Source: Leucocoprinus leucothites (taxonomy: Eukaryota; Basidiomycota; Agaricomycetes; Agaricales; Agaricaceae). Taken from it: DNA of 64,000 nucleotides. Positions 23,446-34,674 of this stretch are shown in pieces. The first letter of the stretch is position 1. Each line of letters starts with the position of its first letter. Under the pieces are notes generated by a model that was given only the letters and a program-made list of their open reading frames with translations, was not told the DNA's origin and did not search any database. The position numbers and the translations under genes were made by a program. The stretch spans positions 1,612,001 through 1,676,000 of the forward strand of contig JAACJO010000008.1 in assembly GCA_013368445.1 (NCBI GenBank), given 5' to 3'.

Positions 23446-24764
23446 ATGTTCTTCATCATTGGCCTGGGCCTCTCGGACGAGAAAGACGTCACTTTACGTG
23501 GCCTTGAGGTAATTCATTTCCAACACTATGACCCTGAATATTAACTTCTGTCCAGGCCATTAAATCATCAAGTAGGATCTACCTCGAAGCCTACACGAGC
23601 ATCCTCATGGTCCAGAAGGAACGTCTGGTCCGTCTAACCCGCACACCTTCCCAAGCACACCACCCATGATTTTTTATAAAAGGAAACCTTCTACGAAAAG
23701 AACATAATCCTTGCCGATCGCGACATGGTGGAAACTCAAAGCGATGAGATCCTCCACAATGCTGACAAGGAGGATGTGTCGTTGCTAGTAGTCGGTGACC
23801 CCTTTGGGTGAGCCACAGCTATACCGGTTCGCTAAACTCGTTGATAACAATCTTATTCTTTGTCAAACGTAACATTCTATCAACTTCGAAATGCCTTACC
23901 TGATCCTTACCCGATCAACGTCCCATCCCATGTCAACCCAATTTCTACACACCACACCATCAAACCGTACCACTTATCTCACGTCGAATTAATCCGTGGC
24001 ACCACGATAAATATCTCATCTTCAACTCACGCACGACTTCTCGGCTTCGAATCTCTGTTCCGCGGCTTATACACATCTCTAATTCAGTGCTACCACACAC
24101 ACGGACATAATCTTACGAGCACGTTCCCTGAACATTCCAGTTCGGGTTATTCACAACGCTTCTATCATGAACGCGGTTGGTGCATGTGGCTTGCAGCTAT
24201 ATAATTTCGGGCAGACTGTCTCTCTCGTATTTTTCACTGAGTCTTGGAAACCTGATAGTTTTTACGATCGGATCAAGGAAAATGCAGACCTCGGCATGCA
24301 CACTCTTGTTCTTCTAGACATTAAGGTCAAAGAGCAAAGCGAGGAGAACCTTGCACGGTTAGTTTCATTGAAGATCCTTACAAATGGATGACTGATTCTG
24401 CCACATTGTTAGCGGACGTAAGATCTACGAACCTCCAAGATACATGTCCATCCCCCTTGCCGTTTCCCAACTCATCGAGGTGGAACAGTCTCGGCAATCA
24501 GGAACACTCTCGCCAGACTCAACACTTGCAATTGCACTTTCCCGAGTTGGAGGCGGAGACGGTCATGAGCGCATTGTCGCGGGAACTCTCACGGAACTCT
24601 CACAGCACCCAGCCGAGAAATTCGGCGAACCACTCCACAGTCTAGTCATCGTGGGGAAACGCCTTCATCATCTAGAAGTCGACTATGCTCAAGAGTTTGC
24701 CGTGAATAAGGAGAATTGGAGGAAAGTAGCGAAAGAGATATATGGTTGTGCCCTCGATGAGTGA
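23446..24764 (+). CDS. DPH5: Diphthine methyl ester synthase (Dph5)
   Basis: Cytosolic SAM-dependent methyltransferase that tetramethylates the modified histidine of eEF2 in diphthamide synthesis. Very high similarity to the family by eye: [21 protein letters not shown], then [88 protein letters not shown] and [12 protein letters not shown]. The ending [18 protein letters not shown] is complete. Four introns; the third (23808-24087, within VGDPFG/ATTHTD) is 280 nt, five times the usual length here. The gene shares a short divergent intergenic region with the F-box gene on the left. Confidence 0.95.
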
Positions 24765-25162
24765 TATACACACTTGTTCATTAGAATAAACGATATGCTT
24801 TTGGAAACCTCATATACCGATTTAGCTGAGGCATCTCAATCAAGAATCCTCCTTCTAGGGCCTCTTGACTGTTCGCCGGTCAGATCTTGATTCTGGGGAG
24901 CGGCTCTATTTCAAGCCCCGTTGGACCGACAACACCGACTCAGGGGTGTTTCATCTCGTTCTGGTGGGAACCAACGTGGCCAATCAAGCGCCCGCAACTT
25001 CTCACTTTCCCTTAACCGGCTTGCAGAACACCCTATTTTTATATCCGCAGAGAATCTGAAATAGAAAGTGATCTAATGCTGATGCATGATGAATGTACAT
25101 CGACAAAGAATTCTATTCCAAGCTAATCCACTACAAATGACCCGAGGTTCCGATAGAAAAAA
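24765..25162. other. Spacer between convergent DPH5 and AsnRS genes
   Basis: 398 bp of shared 3' flank. Nothing coding recognised. Confidence 0.4.
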
Positions 25163-27283
25163 TCAGGGTGTAGCCCGTCCAGGCCACCTGAGATATCAAT
25201 GAGGTCCAGCCGGTCGGACAAGTTACAGGGAAGGCGCACCTTGGGTATAGAGAACACTCGCGGACAGTATACCTGTTAGCAAGCCAAGCCAGGAATCGCT
25301 GAATAAAACCCAACATCAGCTATCACGAGATGAAACCGTGTGAGTGGCAAAGCACACACCTCAACGCCAAGTCCATATCCACCGTGCTCGGTAGTCCCAT
25401 ACTTGCGCTGATCGGTATACCAATAATACGGTGCCGAATCAATGCCTTCCTTCTTGTACGCCGCCAACAATTCCTCCTCATCCGAAATCCTCATAGACCC
25501 ACCAACAATCTCACCAACATTCGGCATTAACAAATCACAACTCTCAGTAAATGTCAGCTTATCTCCAGCATCCTTCTTCGGCATCCTCTTCATATAAAAT
25601 GCTTTCAATTCGGCAGGGAAACCGTATAAAAATACAGGTTTGCCAATGATATCTGTCATTTGACGTTCGGCGGCCTCTGCAATGTCGTCGCCGACTTTAT
25701 GTTCGACCATCTTGATTTGGCCAGATTCGTCTTTGATGGGGTTGCCTTCAGCGTCTTCTTCGGGGTGTTTAATCTCGTGTTCGTTGAGCCAGTTAATGGC
25801 TTCCACGTAACTTAGGCGGGTGAAGGGGCGGGAGGGAGCTGCGAAGGCAGGGTTGAGGGATTTGATGAGGCCAGCGGAGGTGGGGTTGGCGAGGAGGATG
25901 TCGACGGTTTTGCAGATCTAGAGTGGGATAAGCAGGGTGACGAAAGGGAGTCGTGAAGAGACTTACGATCTCCTCGATGTGAGCCATGAGATCGTTAAAG
26001 TCAATGAACGCTAGTTCAGCTTCTAAGTGGGTATACTCGCTCAAATGGCGTCGTGTATGACTAAAAGCGAAGTCAGGACCCGCCATTCAACAAAGCCAGG
26101 GAATACAGACCTGTTCTCGGCACGGAAACTCTCTTGTACACAGAAAACATCACCCAAACTAGGCAAACACGTCTCAAGGTACAATTGGGAACTTTGCGTG
26201 AGGAAAGCCGGCTGGCCATAATAATCCAATTTGAACAACGTGGCACCACCCTCGACTTGAGTCTGGACAAGACATGGTGGTGTCACCTCAATCAAGTTTT
26301 CAGATATAAGTGCCTCGCGGAAGGCGGAGAGGAGGTATGACCGCAGACGGAGGACACCAGAGGCGTTTTCACCACGGAGGACGAGATGGCGAAGATCAGC
26401 TTGAATTGACGGATCGGATTTCTGTGATGATGTGGAAGAAGTGTGAGTGTGAGGTAATAATGATCGGGGGCAAAAGGGAAGAATGACGGCATTACCTCGT
26501 TCAAGCGGTTGGTGAACGCGTCGTCTGCGCCTGGAGCTGCTCCGATAACTCTCCAGTAGTCGACGATAAGCTCGTGGCCGCCAGGAGCTGTTTTTCCTTC
26601 GGGTACTTGTTGCAGTGTACCAACCAACTCGACTGTTGACTCGATTGTGAGCGTTAGAGCTTCGTAGGTCTGGGCCTGATAAGAATATTCAGCAATTGAA
26701 AATAGTTGAAGAAATTTGAAATCGACGGACCACACGGCCAGAGAGAACAGATTGTAGATAACCGGTACCGTCGCGTAGTACGATGAAAATTATTCCTTTT
26801 TGGTCTCGAAGACGGTGTACCCATCCAAAGACACGTACACGCTGACCACGAAGCTCAGCGAGTTGAGAAATCTTGGCCTGATAACATAAAACGCGTCAAC
26901 AAACGCCAACCCAGGAATGCTGGCCTACTCACCCTCGATGGCTTAGGTAGCGTCTGATCTTCCTCCAGCACAATCTTCTTGCTCTCCTCTAAAAGCTTTT
27001 CTCTCTTCTCCTTATCTTCAGCCGACTTTTGAGCTTCCTTGGCAGCGAGTTCCTCTGCCTTCTTTTTCTTCTTTTCTAGCCCATCAGCAGTCTTCTTCGC
27101 TTTCTTCAGAGCAGACTGTGTCGGCTCGTCATACTTGACAGTAGAATCTTTTCTAATGAGGTACTTGACGTCGCTAGCAGGGTTGGTGAATAGGGCGTAA
27201 CCAAGAGTTTGGAGGGGCTTGGTTTCAGAACCGTCGCCGGTGGTATCTGAGCCTTGGGATTCGTCGATGTATAGTGTCGACAT
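25163..27283 (-). CDS. Cytosolic asparaginyl-tRNA synthetase (class II)
   Basis: Charges tRNA-Asn with asparagine. Residues 1-110 are an N-terminal extension ([18 protein letters not shown] start, then a Lys/Glu-rich coiled coil with [16 protein letters not shown]), usual in eukaryotic AsnRS. Next comes the OB-fold anticodon-binding domain ([28 protein letters not shown]). The catalytic core shows motif 1 region ([19 protein letters not shown]), [20 protein letters not shown], motif 2 with FRAENS joined by an intron to [16 protein letters not shown], and motif 3 [16 protein letters not shown]. The last exon gives [12 protein letters not shown], matching the family ending. Six short introns. 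No defects seen. The start ATG is shortly after an A-rich leader. Confidence 0.95.
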
Positions 27284-28284
27284 ATTGTGCTTGGAAGGGT
27301 TGCCAGCAGGATCGTAGAAGTGATGGGTAGAAATTCGCTAGATCGGGGACTGTTTATCTAGAAATGATATGACTCGATCGTTGTATCTAATCTTATCTCT
27401 CTGATGTTTATCCTTTGGCTACATGTGTGTCCATATGTTTCTATACCTTTATACAAGTCCACGGAAAGAAATCAATGGTTATAAAAAGCACACTCTGCCG
27501 GGTGGTTCCCTTCAATCTTCCCGCGTTTTTCCTTGAAATAGTGAAGGTAATATTTTGGTTTCATTTTCCCATTTTTTGTTCAAAGGTGCTTGTTGATCCA
27601 TGAAGTAAAGCATCGTACCGAATCATACAGCAGGACATACAATGTTATAAGACTGGGACACAGCCTGCTTCGTTTTCTATGTTCCAAGTCATCGCCGTCG
27701 AAGACTCAATGCCGACCGGACCCAATACCCATACCAGAAATTCCATAGCCACTGCATCAATGGGGTAGTAGTAACCTGGGGTTCAATTCCCTCTTGATGC
27801 ATGGATCTGGTTTGGGCTCCTTTTTTAGAGCTAATAACTTTCTTCTTTGCAGGTTGGCATGCAAAGTGGGGGACAGTACAACCGCGGCTGTCGTGAAATG
27901 GATGGTGCTTGCGGAGATCAAAATCTCGGCGAGTTGCGAACTGTAGTCGAGATGACTCTCCAATGTTTATTTGTCTTCTCTCTCCTTCCTTGTCCTGCCT
28001 TGGTTCCATGTTCATTCGCCTTGTACTAGAACCTCATGGACATTTTGGAGCGCGTTTTCTCCTTGCATCTCGTGTATGTTGCCCATGGAGACGTGGTGTA
28101 AACGCGACACTGGTAGGCACCGAATGTGGTAAACCTGCAGTCTCATGATGTTACAAAAATATCACAACGAGTCATCCTACGTCATGCGACCAATGTTCTC
28201 AGTCACAACAGTACCCAGGGTGGGGTTCCTCAGCCGGATAAAACACGGTCTCTGGTCTCGTCTGCCTCTTCTCATTAGCCCAAC
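27284..28284. other. Divergent intergenic region between AsnRS and the DUF2828 gene
   Basis: 1.0 kb, holding both promoters and the tRNA-Gly-like relic at 27754-27801. Open frames crossing it are not convincing; the one at 27689-28015 on the minus strand is partly antisense to the tRNA relic. Confidence 0.45.
27754..27801 (+). pseudogene. tRNA-Gly-like relic lacking the anticodon arm
   Basis: Acceptor arm halves GCATCAA and TTGATGC pair perfectly and end in A. In between are a D-arm-like segment (GGGGTAGTAGTA) and a T arm with loop TTCAATT. The whole element is 48 nt; the anticodon arm, about 20-25 nt of a normal tRNA, is absent. The GCATCAA acceptor and GGGGTAGT D arm best fit a tRNA-Gly. 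It cannot decode and is most simply a tRNA gene with an internal deletion. Confidence 0.6.
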
Positions 28285-30583
28285 ATGGCTCGTCTTCAGT
28301 CTTCTCAGAATGTTACTCTCCCTGCTATCCCTGAGATTTTCAACCCCAACTTCCTTGATATTTTGGTTCCCAAGCACGCTCAGGAAGACTCAACACCCAA
28401 AACCCAGGCTCCGAGCAACCCACTCATCAGTGCACTCTTGGAGCAAACAGACGACAACCGAAAATACACCCAAAACATGGCGGAAGCCTACTCATCTACG
28501 GGCTCTGCTACCCTCGATGCGTTTAATGGTCTCAACTGGTGGTCCTTTCAGCAGATCAATAAAGCTCTCGAGAGGGCCTGGGCTGAGGACCCCGCGCTAA
28601 CGCTTAGAATAATCTGGAACATGAGGAGTATCCATGATGGAAAGGGCGAGAATGAACTGTTCTACCGGTAAGCAGCTCTTTCCACACCTACCCGCTTATG
28701 GATTATTGTGTCTCATTTGCTCTTTGTTGTGTAGATCTTTCGGGTGGCTTTATGACAATCATCCTCGCACGGCTCTCACAAATCTCCACTGGCTCATTAC
28801 CCCTGCCTGTACGACGGCTAAAAACAAGAACGTGGCGCGTCCTCATGGTTATTGGAAGGATCTTCTCCACATTCTCGCTCTGGCTACCTGCAACCAGCTC
28901 AGCAATATTACCCAAAAATCGACTTTCCTTCATAACTATCTTCCCCGTAACAGACGTAGGAGATTTTTTGGTCGACACCATCCTTATAATAACAAAACCC
29001 AGGAGGAGATCCAAGAGCTGCAAGACCAGTCCCGTGTGCGTGCAAAGGAGAAGAGAAAAGATATCCACGAACAATTCCACGAAAGACTAATCGACAAGCT
29101 GAGCACTGATCCAAAGTACAAGGCACTGTACATCACAGTCGCCCGTCTTTTCGCCGAACAACTTCGGCGAGACATTCATTATTTGGAAGAGCTTCAAACT
29201 ACCGACAGAGCGACAGATAAGCAGCGGTATTACACAGCAATCAGGAGTATCTCTCTTGCTGGAAAATGGGCTCCCACCCCTTCTGGTTCTCATGATCGCG
29301 TCACCAATATTTCCACTGCTATCTGTCAACTTCTCTTCTCCCCTAATGAAAACGTCGGTCCTATGGCCATAGGGCCTCTGCCTTCCGCTGCCCCTCATCC
29401 TATCCCTGGCGATCAGGAGAACTGTACTATCTTGCGTAGTTACTACGCTCATTGGATCCTGAAACCTCTTCGTGCGATTGTCGCTTGCCCTGAACCCCTC
29501 ATGTCTTCGAACCGGTGGAAAGAGATCCGCTACAACCGAGTTCCCTCCAAATGCATGGCGATCAATAAGAAACACTTCATTCGCCATGATCTCGAAGGTT
29601 TCCAGGACTATCTCATTGATGTGCAAAAAGGGAAGAAGAAGCTCAGTGGTGCTACCATGATGCCACATGAACTCGTCGCGGAGTCGGTTATTTTATCGAA
29701 AGACTTGGAGGGTGCTAATACGAAGTATGCCAATTTTCCGAAGCTCGCGGAGTCGCAGAAGAAGATGGCGGAGCAGCAGCTTCAAGTTGTAGATGCTCAG
29801 TGGCGTTCTCTCGTCGCGCGGATGAAGGAAAGTGGAAACCTTGACAATTGCATTGCCATTTGCGACGTCTCAGGTTCTATGGGGAGCATTGATATATTCA
29901 ACAAGAAGGACCTCTCACCCATCTTCCCTGCTATTGGCCTCTCTCTCATGCTGGCTTCCCTGGCCAAACCGCCTTTCAATGCTGGCTTCATCACTTTTTC
30001 CCGCGCGCCTAAATTCCACCGCTTGCCGGATATGGAGAAAAGCGGCCTTGCGGAGCTCGTTCAGAATGCCTCAAGAGCCGACTGGGGAATGAACACCAAC
30101 TTCAAAGCTGTCTTCCTCGACCTTCTCCTTCCACTTGCTCTGAAGAAGCATGTGGCGAAAGAGGACATGGTCAAACGTCTCTTCGTCTTTTCTGATATGC
30201 AGTTCGACGCCGCCGATAAGCGAGCTCATCAGAGTCAGTGGGAGACCAACTATGACTTGATTGAAAAGGCGTACCATAAAGCTGGATACGATGTTCCAGA
30301 GATGGTGTTTTGGAACTTGATGGGAAAGATGACGACGTTTACGGGTCCTACTGTTGAGGTTCAGAGTGATAGGAAAGGTGTGGCGATGATCAGCGGGTTT
30401 TCGCCAGCGATGATGAAGGTGTTTATGGGCGAGGCTGAGGAAGGTCAGGAGAGTCAGGAGAGGGCTGAGATTACGAAGGAAGGTGAGGTTGTGGAGATGA
30501 AGGAGGATGAGTTTACGCCCATTAATGTGATGAAGAAGGCGTTGTTTAAGAAATCATATGATGGGTTGGTTGTTGTTGATTGA
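28285..30583 (+). CDS. DUF2828 family protein with C-terminal von Willebrand A-like domain
   Basis: About 744 residues in two exons (intron 28668-28734 joins FYR to SFGWLYDNHP). The N-terminal 450 residues match DUF2828 (NPLISALLEQTDDN, ENLAEAYSSTG-like, LNWWSFQQINKALERAW, GKGENELFYR, HGYWKDLLHILALA, KAINKKHFIRHD). The C-terminal part is a vWA-type domain with the MIDAS-like DVSGSMGSI, then a Thr in GMNTNFKAVFLDLLLPLAL and an Asp in VFSDMQFDAADK. Such proteins occur in fungi, plants and viruses; the architecture resembles TROVE/Ro-type helical repeat plus vWA proteins, but RNA binding here is inference. The basic stretch near residue 235 (PRNRRRRFFGRHH) may contact nucleic acid. No defects. 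Confidence 0.85.
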
Positions 30584-30851
30584 ACTATATTTTTTGTTGG
30601 ATTAGGCATTTTGTACATTTATCGACATACCCCCCTCTACATTAACTACATACGTAATTTTGTATTTGTACAATGGATCGATCTCATTTCTTGTTGCGTT
30701 GTTCGACCATCCAACACCCACAATCAGTGATTGAGAAGAAAAATAATAATACAATGTGTGCTACGATTCCCATGGCGATCATCTCTTGGTATAAGTTAGT
30801 AGTTAAGTTTAATAGTTAAATGATTTGTTACAGGGAGTTTATCGCTTCATC

Positions 30852-31439
30852 TCAACCATCTCCCAACGGAATTCTCCTCTCCTGGAACTGCTTCCTCTCG
30901 CGCCATCCAATCAAAGACAATACACCCAACAAAATCCCACAAAGTAACTCCATAAATGCATCCGCATACAAAATCGCTTTTGAGCCCTTCAGTGGGCTTG
31001 GGTTTCGCCTGGAGGTACTATCAGCACCGTTCGCCCCGCCGAAGTAGTGGATGAAATGGAGTAAAAGAGTGATAACGAAGGATATCGCGAATAAAACGGT
31101 GAGCATCAAGCTCATGATTATGCTTGATACTTTTGATGTTGGTGGGAGTAATTCCCAGTCCCACAATGGTGCTGAGCTACGAGTTGTATTTTGATTACTA
31201 CCACCCCGGCGGACTCGGTAGAGGATGATGAAAAGGTTTGTGAGGATGTGTGTTATCGTCGCGCTCGCTGCTACGAGTCCGAGAAAGAATGATGTGAGGC
31301 CGAGGTTATTGAGTAGTGCAAATGAAAGATCTGTAGCTGCGCAGAGGAGGATCGAGAAGAGAAGAAATAGGATAATTGGACTCGCGACTGAGGGTACATT
31401 GATAGGTGGTTTTGGTGGTGGCGCGACTAGGAATGGCAT
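30852..31439 (-). CDS. Four-helix membrane protein (MARVEL-like), paralog A
   Basis: 195-residue single-exon protein with four predicted membrane helices: about residues 20-42, 47-75, 105-132 and 165-182. Signature stretches are LGLVAASATITHILTNL after the first loop and DAFMELLCGILLGVLSLIGW in the fourth helix, followed by the basic tail RERKQFQERR. The gene 1.3 kb to the right has the same arrangement and key residues, so the two are paralogs. Typical of small tetraspanning proteins common in Agaricomycete genomes, often called hypothetical; function unknown. Confidence 0.65.
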   Translation of the reverse strand: MPFLVAPPPKPPINVPSVASPIILFLLFSILLCAATDLSFALLNNLGLTSFFLGLVAASATITHILTNLFIILYRVRRGGSNQNTTRSSAPLWDWELLPPTSKVSSIIMSLMLTVLFAISFVITLLLHFIHYFGGANGADSTSRRNPSPLKGSKAILYADAFMELLCGILLGVLSLIGWRERKQFQERRIPLGDG

Positions 31440-32783
31440 TCCTTAGCCTACCGTGTGCCAGCGAGGAAGCGGGCAGGAGTTCGGCTGTTGAGCTTTTTAT
31501 TTGAGATCATAGCTGTGTGTGAATTTTGGGTACTCAGAGACGAGAACTTCTCGAATCTACCTCCGTCGTAAGAGCTATTGAAAAACAATCGGGTTTCTCC
31601 AGGTACTCGGGCCGGATAGATCCTGGTTGTAATAATCGGTGTGAATGGTCACTCTGGGTGCAGCCTCCATTTGTGAGAGAACAGAGAGGGACGATGAATT
31701 TCTGGTTCAACCATCACGGTAGTCAAGTGGTTATCTATGGCTTTGGAGGACTTTGACGAGCCCGGACATCGCTCAGTCTACTTAGAGAGACTTGAAGCGA
31801 GACATCCAAACGCATACCGCGGTGTTGTGGAACGTAGATGCAACGATCACTCCGTTGGATCATTCTGTGCATAGCATTCGAGCAAGTTAGTGTATTATTG
31901 TATCATCTATATTTAATTCCCCGGAATTTAGGAACAGCTTACCGTGGTTGCTATGTCCTGGCTAGCATAGCATTTCTGTAGCTGGTGGTTTTTATTTTTG
32001 TCAGAAGGGCTCTGATAGCGGCTTGAGATGCGACATCACCGAGTGGACAAACTAGATGAACTTACCCTTGCCAATGAATCTGATTTCCCTCGACCTTGGA
32101 CTTAGAGAGCTGGGATGCTCCTCTCCCCTATGAAACTGCAGTTTCTGGATAGCAAGAGATTTTCATATGCGTGTGTTGAATGGAAGGTGTCGAGTTTGAG
32201 AGTTCAGGGGGCCGGGCGTCACGGATAACAGCGAGAGAATACGAGAAAATTATTCGAGTGGAAATGAATACAAAGATGCAAACACGATGATGATGATGCG
32301 AGACGCAGACGAACAAGCAGCCATGCACCAAAAATAGAAAATAGTCTAGAAATGATAATTCAGGCGCTTCCTCGCCTGGCAGGAATTCTATACCCGCAGT
32401 ATACTAGCTTGGGGAATGTTGTTCTTCAGGATAAGTACTGAAGTATATCGACACGGTGAGTTGGTTTTGGTAGTGATTTGATCCCTCCACCGACTGGAGC
32501 GCAACCAAGCACAGCCTAGGTGGGATTTCCGCCTAAGTGGGGTAATAGCATATGGAGAGCTAAAGGCGGCCGAGCTAACTTCCACGACTTCGTCGTCGGT
32601 GAATGGTCGGTGGTCATGTTTCACGATGAGGACGGGCTAGGGTTCCATCGGATACAAAAACAAAATATATAACTTCATAGTCCAAAGGGTCATACTATTC
32701 CTAGAGACCGGTAGATTACTTTTGCCAAGGTCAGCAAAAACACGCTCAGATTTCCCTGTACTCACCTATCCAAGTCCGAGATA
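31440..32783. other. Spacer between the two membrane-protein paralogs
   Basis: 1.3 kb with no supported gene. Short frames have no family match. It includes the promoter of paralog A. Confidence 0.4.
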
Positions 32784-33305
32784 TCAAGCACTATCCGGGA
32801 GATCCCTCAGTTTGATTTTCCTCGATAGCTCCATATATTCTCTCCTCTCCTTTACTCCGATATACAGCAACCATATCAGAGCAAGAGCACACAACATCTC
32901 GAATGCCGCATCAAGGCAAACCACGATGGGCGACAGATTGTACAGTTCGTTGGTAACCAGGCCCCACACTGAGATGGCAAATGCTGCTAGGTACATTACG
33001 ACGAGGAAGGCAGTGACGAGGATACTCCCTAGCGTCGATGGAGGAGGGAATCTAGCTGCGTCGGTCGCCCCGACTTGGCTGTGGGATGTGTCGGCTGCTG
33101 CCCGACGAGCTTGTTTTTCGCGAGTTCCGATGACACCAAGGTGAGTGGAAAGGTGAATGATGGTCATACTTGCAGCGACCAATCCAATAAAGAGCGAAGA
33201 TGTACCAACGTTGCCGCAAGCAAGGCCCAAATCGATGATGGATAGGACGAGTGCTAGCCATAACGCTGTCTTGGCTTGCCGGGTAATGATAGGGATTTGA
33301 TCCAT
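32784..33305 (-). CDS. Four-helix membrane protein (MARVEL-like), paralog B
   Basis: 173-residue single-exon protein starting MDQIPIITRQAKTALW at the first ATG (33305). Four membrane helices at about residues 13-30, 36-55, 87-112 and 118-142. Shares with paralog A the LFIGLVAASMTIIHLSTHL segment, a hydrophilic 30-residue loop, and a DAAFEMLCALALIWLLYIGV helix followed by KERREYMEL. No signal peptide beyond the first helix. Function unknown. Confidence 0.65.
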   Translation of the reverse strand: MDQIPIITRQAKTALWLALVLSIIDLGLACGNVGTSSLFIGLVAASMTIIHLSTHLGVIGTREKQARRAAADTSHSQVGATDAARFPPPSTLGSILVTAFLVVMYLAAFAISVWGLVTNELYNLSPIVVCLDAAFEMLCALALIWLLYIGVKERREYMELSRKIKLRDLPDSA

Positions 33306-33867
33306 GTGCAAATCCTGGAGTAGTGGGGAAGGTAATTAGGACCGGTGCAAGGTTCTCTAAGAACCGATTGAAGGCTCTCAATGGAGGTTTTATATATGCA
33401 GCTGCGGCCAGAACCACCCGTTGATGTGACGTATTGAGATTCAGATCGTGGCATGAAGTAGTATGGTGGGCGTCTGTTACCGAAAGCATGTGAACTGTAA
33501 CGATGCCTGAAAAACCTAGCCGAGCAAAGTGTTTCATCAATTGGCTGTTCAAACATTCACAGATCCCCTGACAGCGGGATCATTTTGAAAGACTGGGAGT
33601 GGTGCTAAAATACAAGGACCGATTGCTCGCCCAGGTAACAGACTGATTATATTGCTCAATCACGCAACGAGCAGGTATGTGATAGAATACGCTACAGTAG
33701 AATCGTCCCGACGGTGAAAACTCATTTTACAAGGCGTAATGGGGAGCTCACAGTCTGGATACGGGGTCACCACGCTCTGCTTCGGGCGACGTCGCCCCTC
33801 TGCTGCACGCTCAATATCCTCATACAATCCGGTATATTTAGTGAAGTAGGTTGAATGGAATGTTATC
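33306..33867. other. Spacer right of paralog B, no supported gene
   Basis: 562 bp with overlapping minus-strand frames of no recognisable family; probably promoter of paralog B and 3' flank of LSM4. Confidence 0.4.
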
Positions 33868-34674
33868 TCATAGCCCACGACCACGACCTCTGCCTCCGCG
33901 TATGGGACCCCCACGACCACCACCGCGACCACCTACAAAATTCGGATCAGGATATCAATGTGGCAAAAGAAAATGATTGTGATACAATACCTCTTGTTGG
34001 CGCACCACGACCTCCTGAGAATGGGCGAAACATAATTAGAGATGATTGCAAGCAATCCTCTATCACACTGACCTCTGTTTGATCCAGGATGACCTCCACG
34101 AGCTCTGTTCGCTTCTCGGGCGCGATTTTGCTCTTCCTTTACTTGATCCAGGAGGGTATCAGGAACCCGAAGATATTTTATCTATAGCCGAATCAAGCAG
34201 TTAGTATAAAGAATGATCAGCAGAGACAGGTAAGCGGGAAGCAGTTAATATAAAGAATGATCAACAGAGACAGGCAAGCGGTATAATGTCCTCCTAGTAT
34301 AAAAACCCGGTCGTCGCCCGCCATGGCCAAAAAACCCTTGAACCTATTAACTTGCGGGATTGAACTCACCGTGCTGCCTCGAATGTAACATTCCTTCAAT
34401 TTCCAGAACCTATCTCCCTCAGAGTTTGTCTGGTACACTTCCCGTAGTGTGATATTCATGAAATTGTCGCAGTTGACTAGATGTCCGTTGAAGGTTTCGC
34501 CATTCTTCAACTCAACCAACTGGATATCAAAGCCTGAGATTAAAAAGTGGTAGTATGAAAGAGTAAAATCTGACCATGGGCTTGTTCTGAGCGGCATTGA
34601 GGAGAGACAGCGGTAGCTATTGAATGAAATTGAGGGCTTATTGGAGGAATATCACGAACAGGAAGGCTCACCAT
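33868..34674 (-). CDS. LSM4: U6 snRNA-associated Sm-like protein LSm4
   Basis: Subunit of the LSm2-8 ring (U6 snRNA, splicing) and LSm1-7 ring (mRNA decapping). Six exons. Coding exon 1 is only the ATG (34672-34674), followed by a 55-nt intron; exon 2 reads [14 protein letters not shown], exon 3 [20 protein letters not shown] (Sm motif 1) and [21 protein letters not shown] (Sm motif 2). The next exon continues [20 protein letters not shown] and then an RG-rich tail built from small exons ([26 protein letters not shown]), usual in LSm4. Intron 34182-34369 is 188 nt and contains a tandem duplication. No defects. Confidence 0.92.
34197..34281. repeat. Tandem duplication inside an LSM4 intron
   Basis: Two adjacent copies with a 44-bp period (34197-34240 and 34241-34281), about 90 percent identical, each containing TATAAAGAATGATCA. 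Lies wholly within the 188-nt intron, which explains its unusual length. Confidence 0.75.

Noticed and set aside
27689..28015. Minus-strand 108-residue frame
   Set aside because: Partly antisense to the tRNA-Gly relic; the EGIEPQ-like string is a known artefact of translating tRNA T-arm complements.
28634..28734. Separate gene start within the DUF2828 region
   Set aside because: The apparent Met lies in another frame before a 67-nt intron; splicing joins FYR to SFGWLYDNHP.
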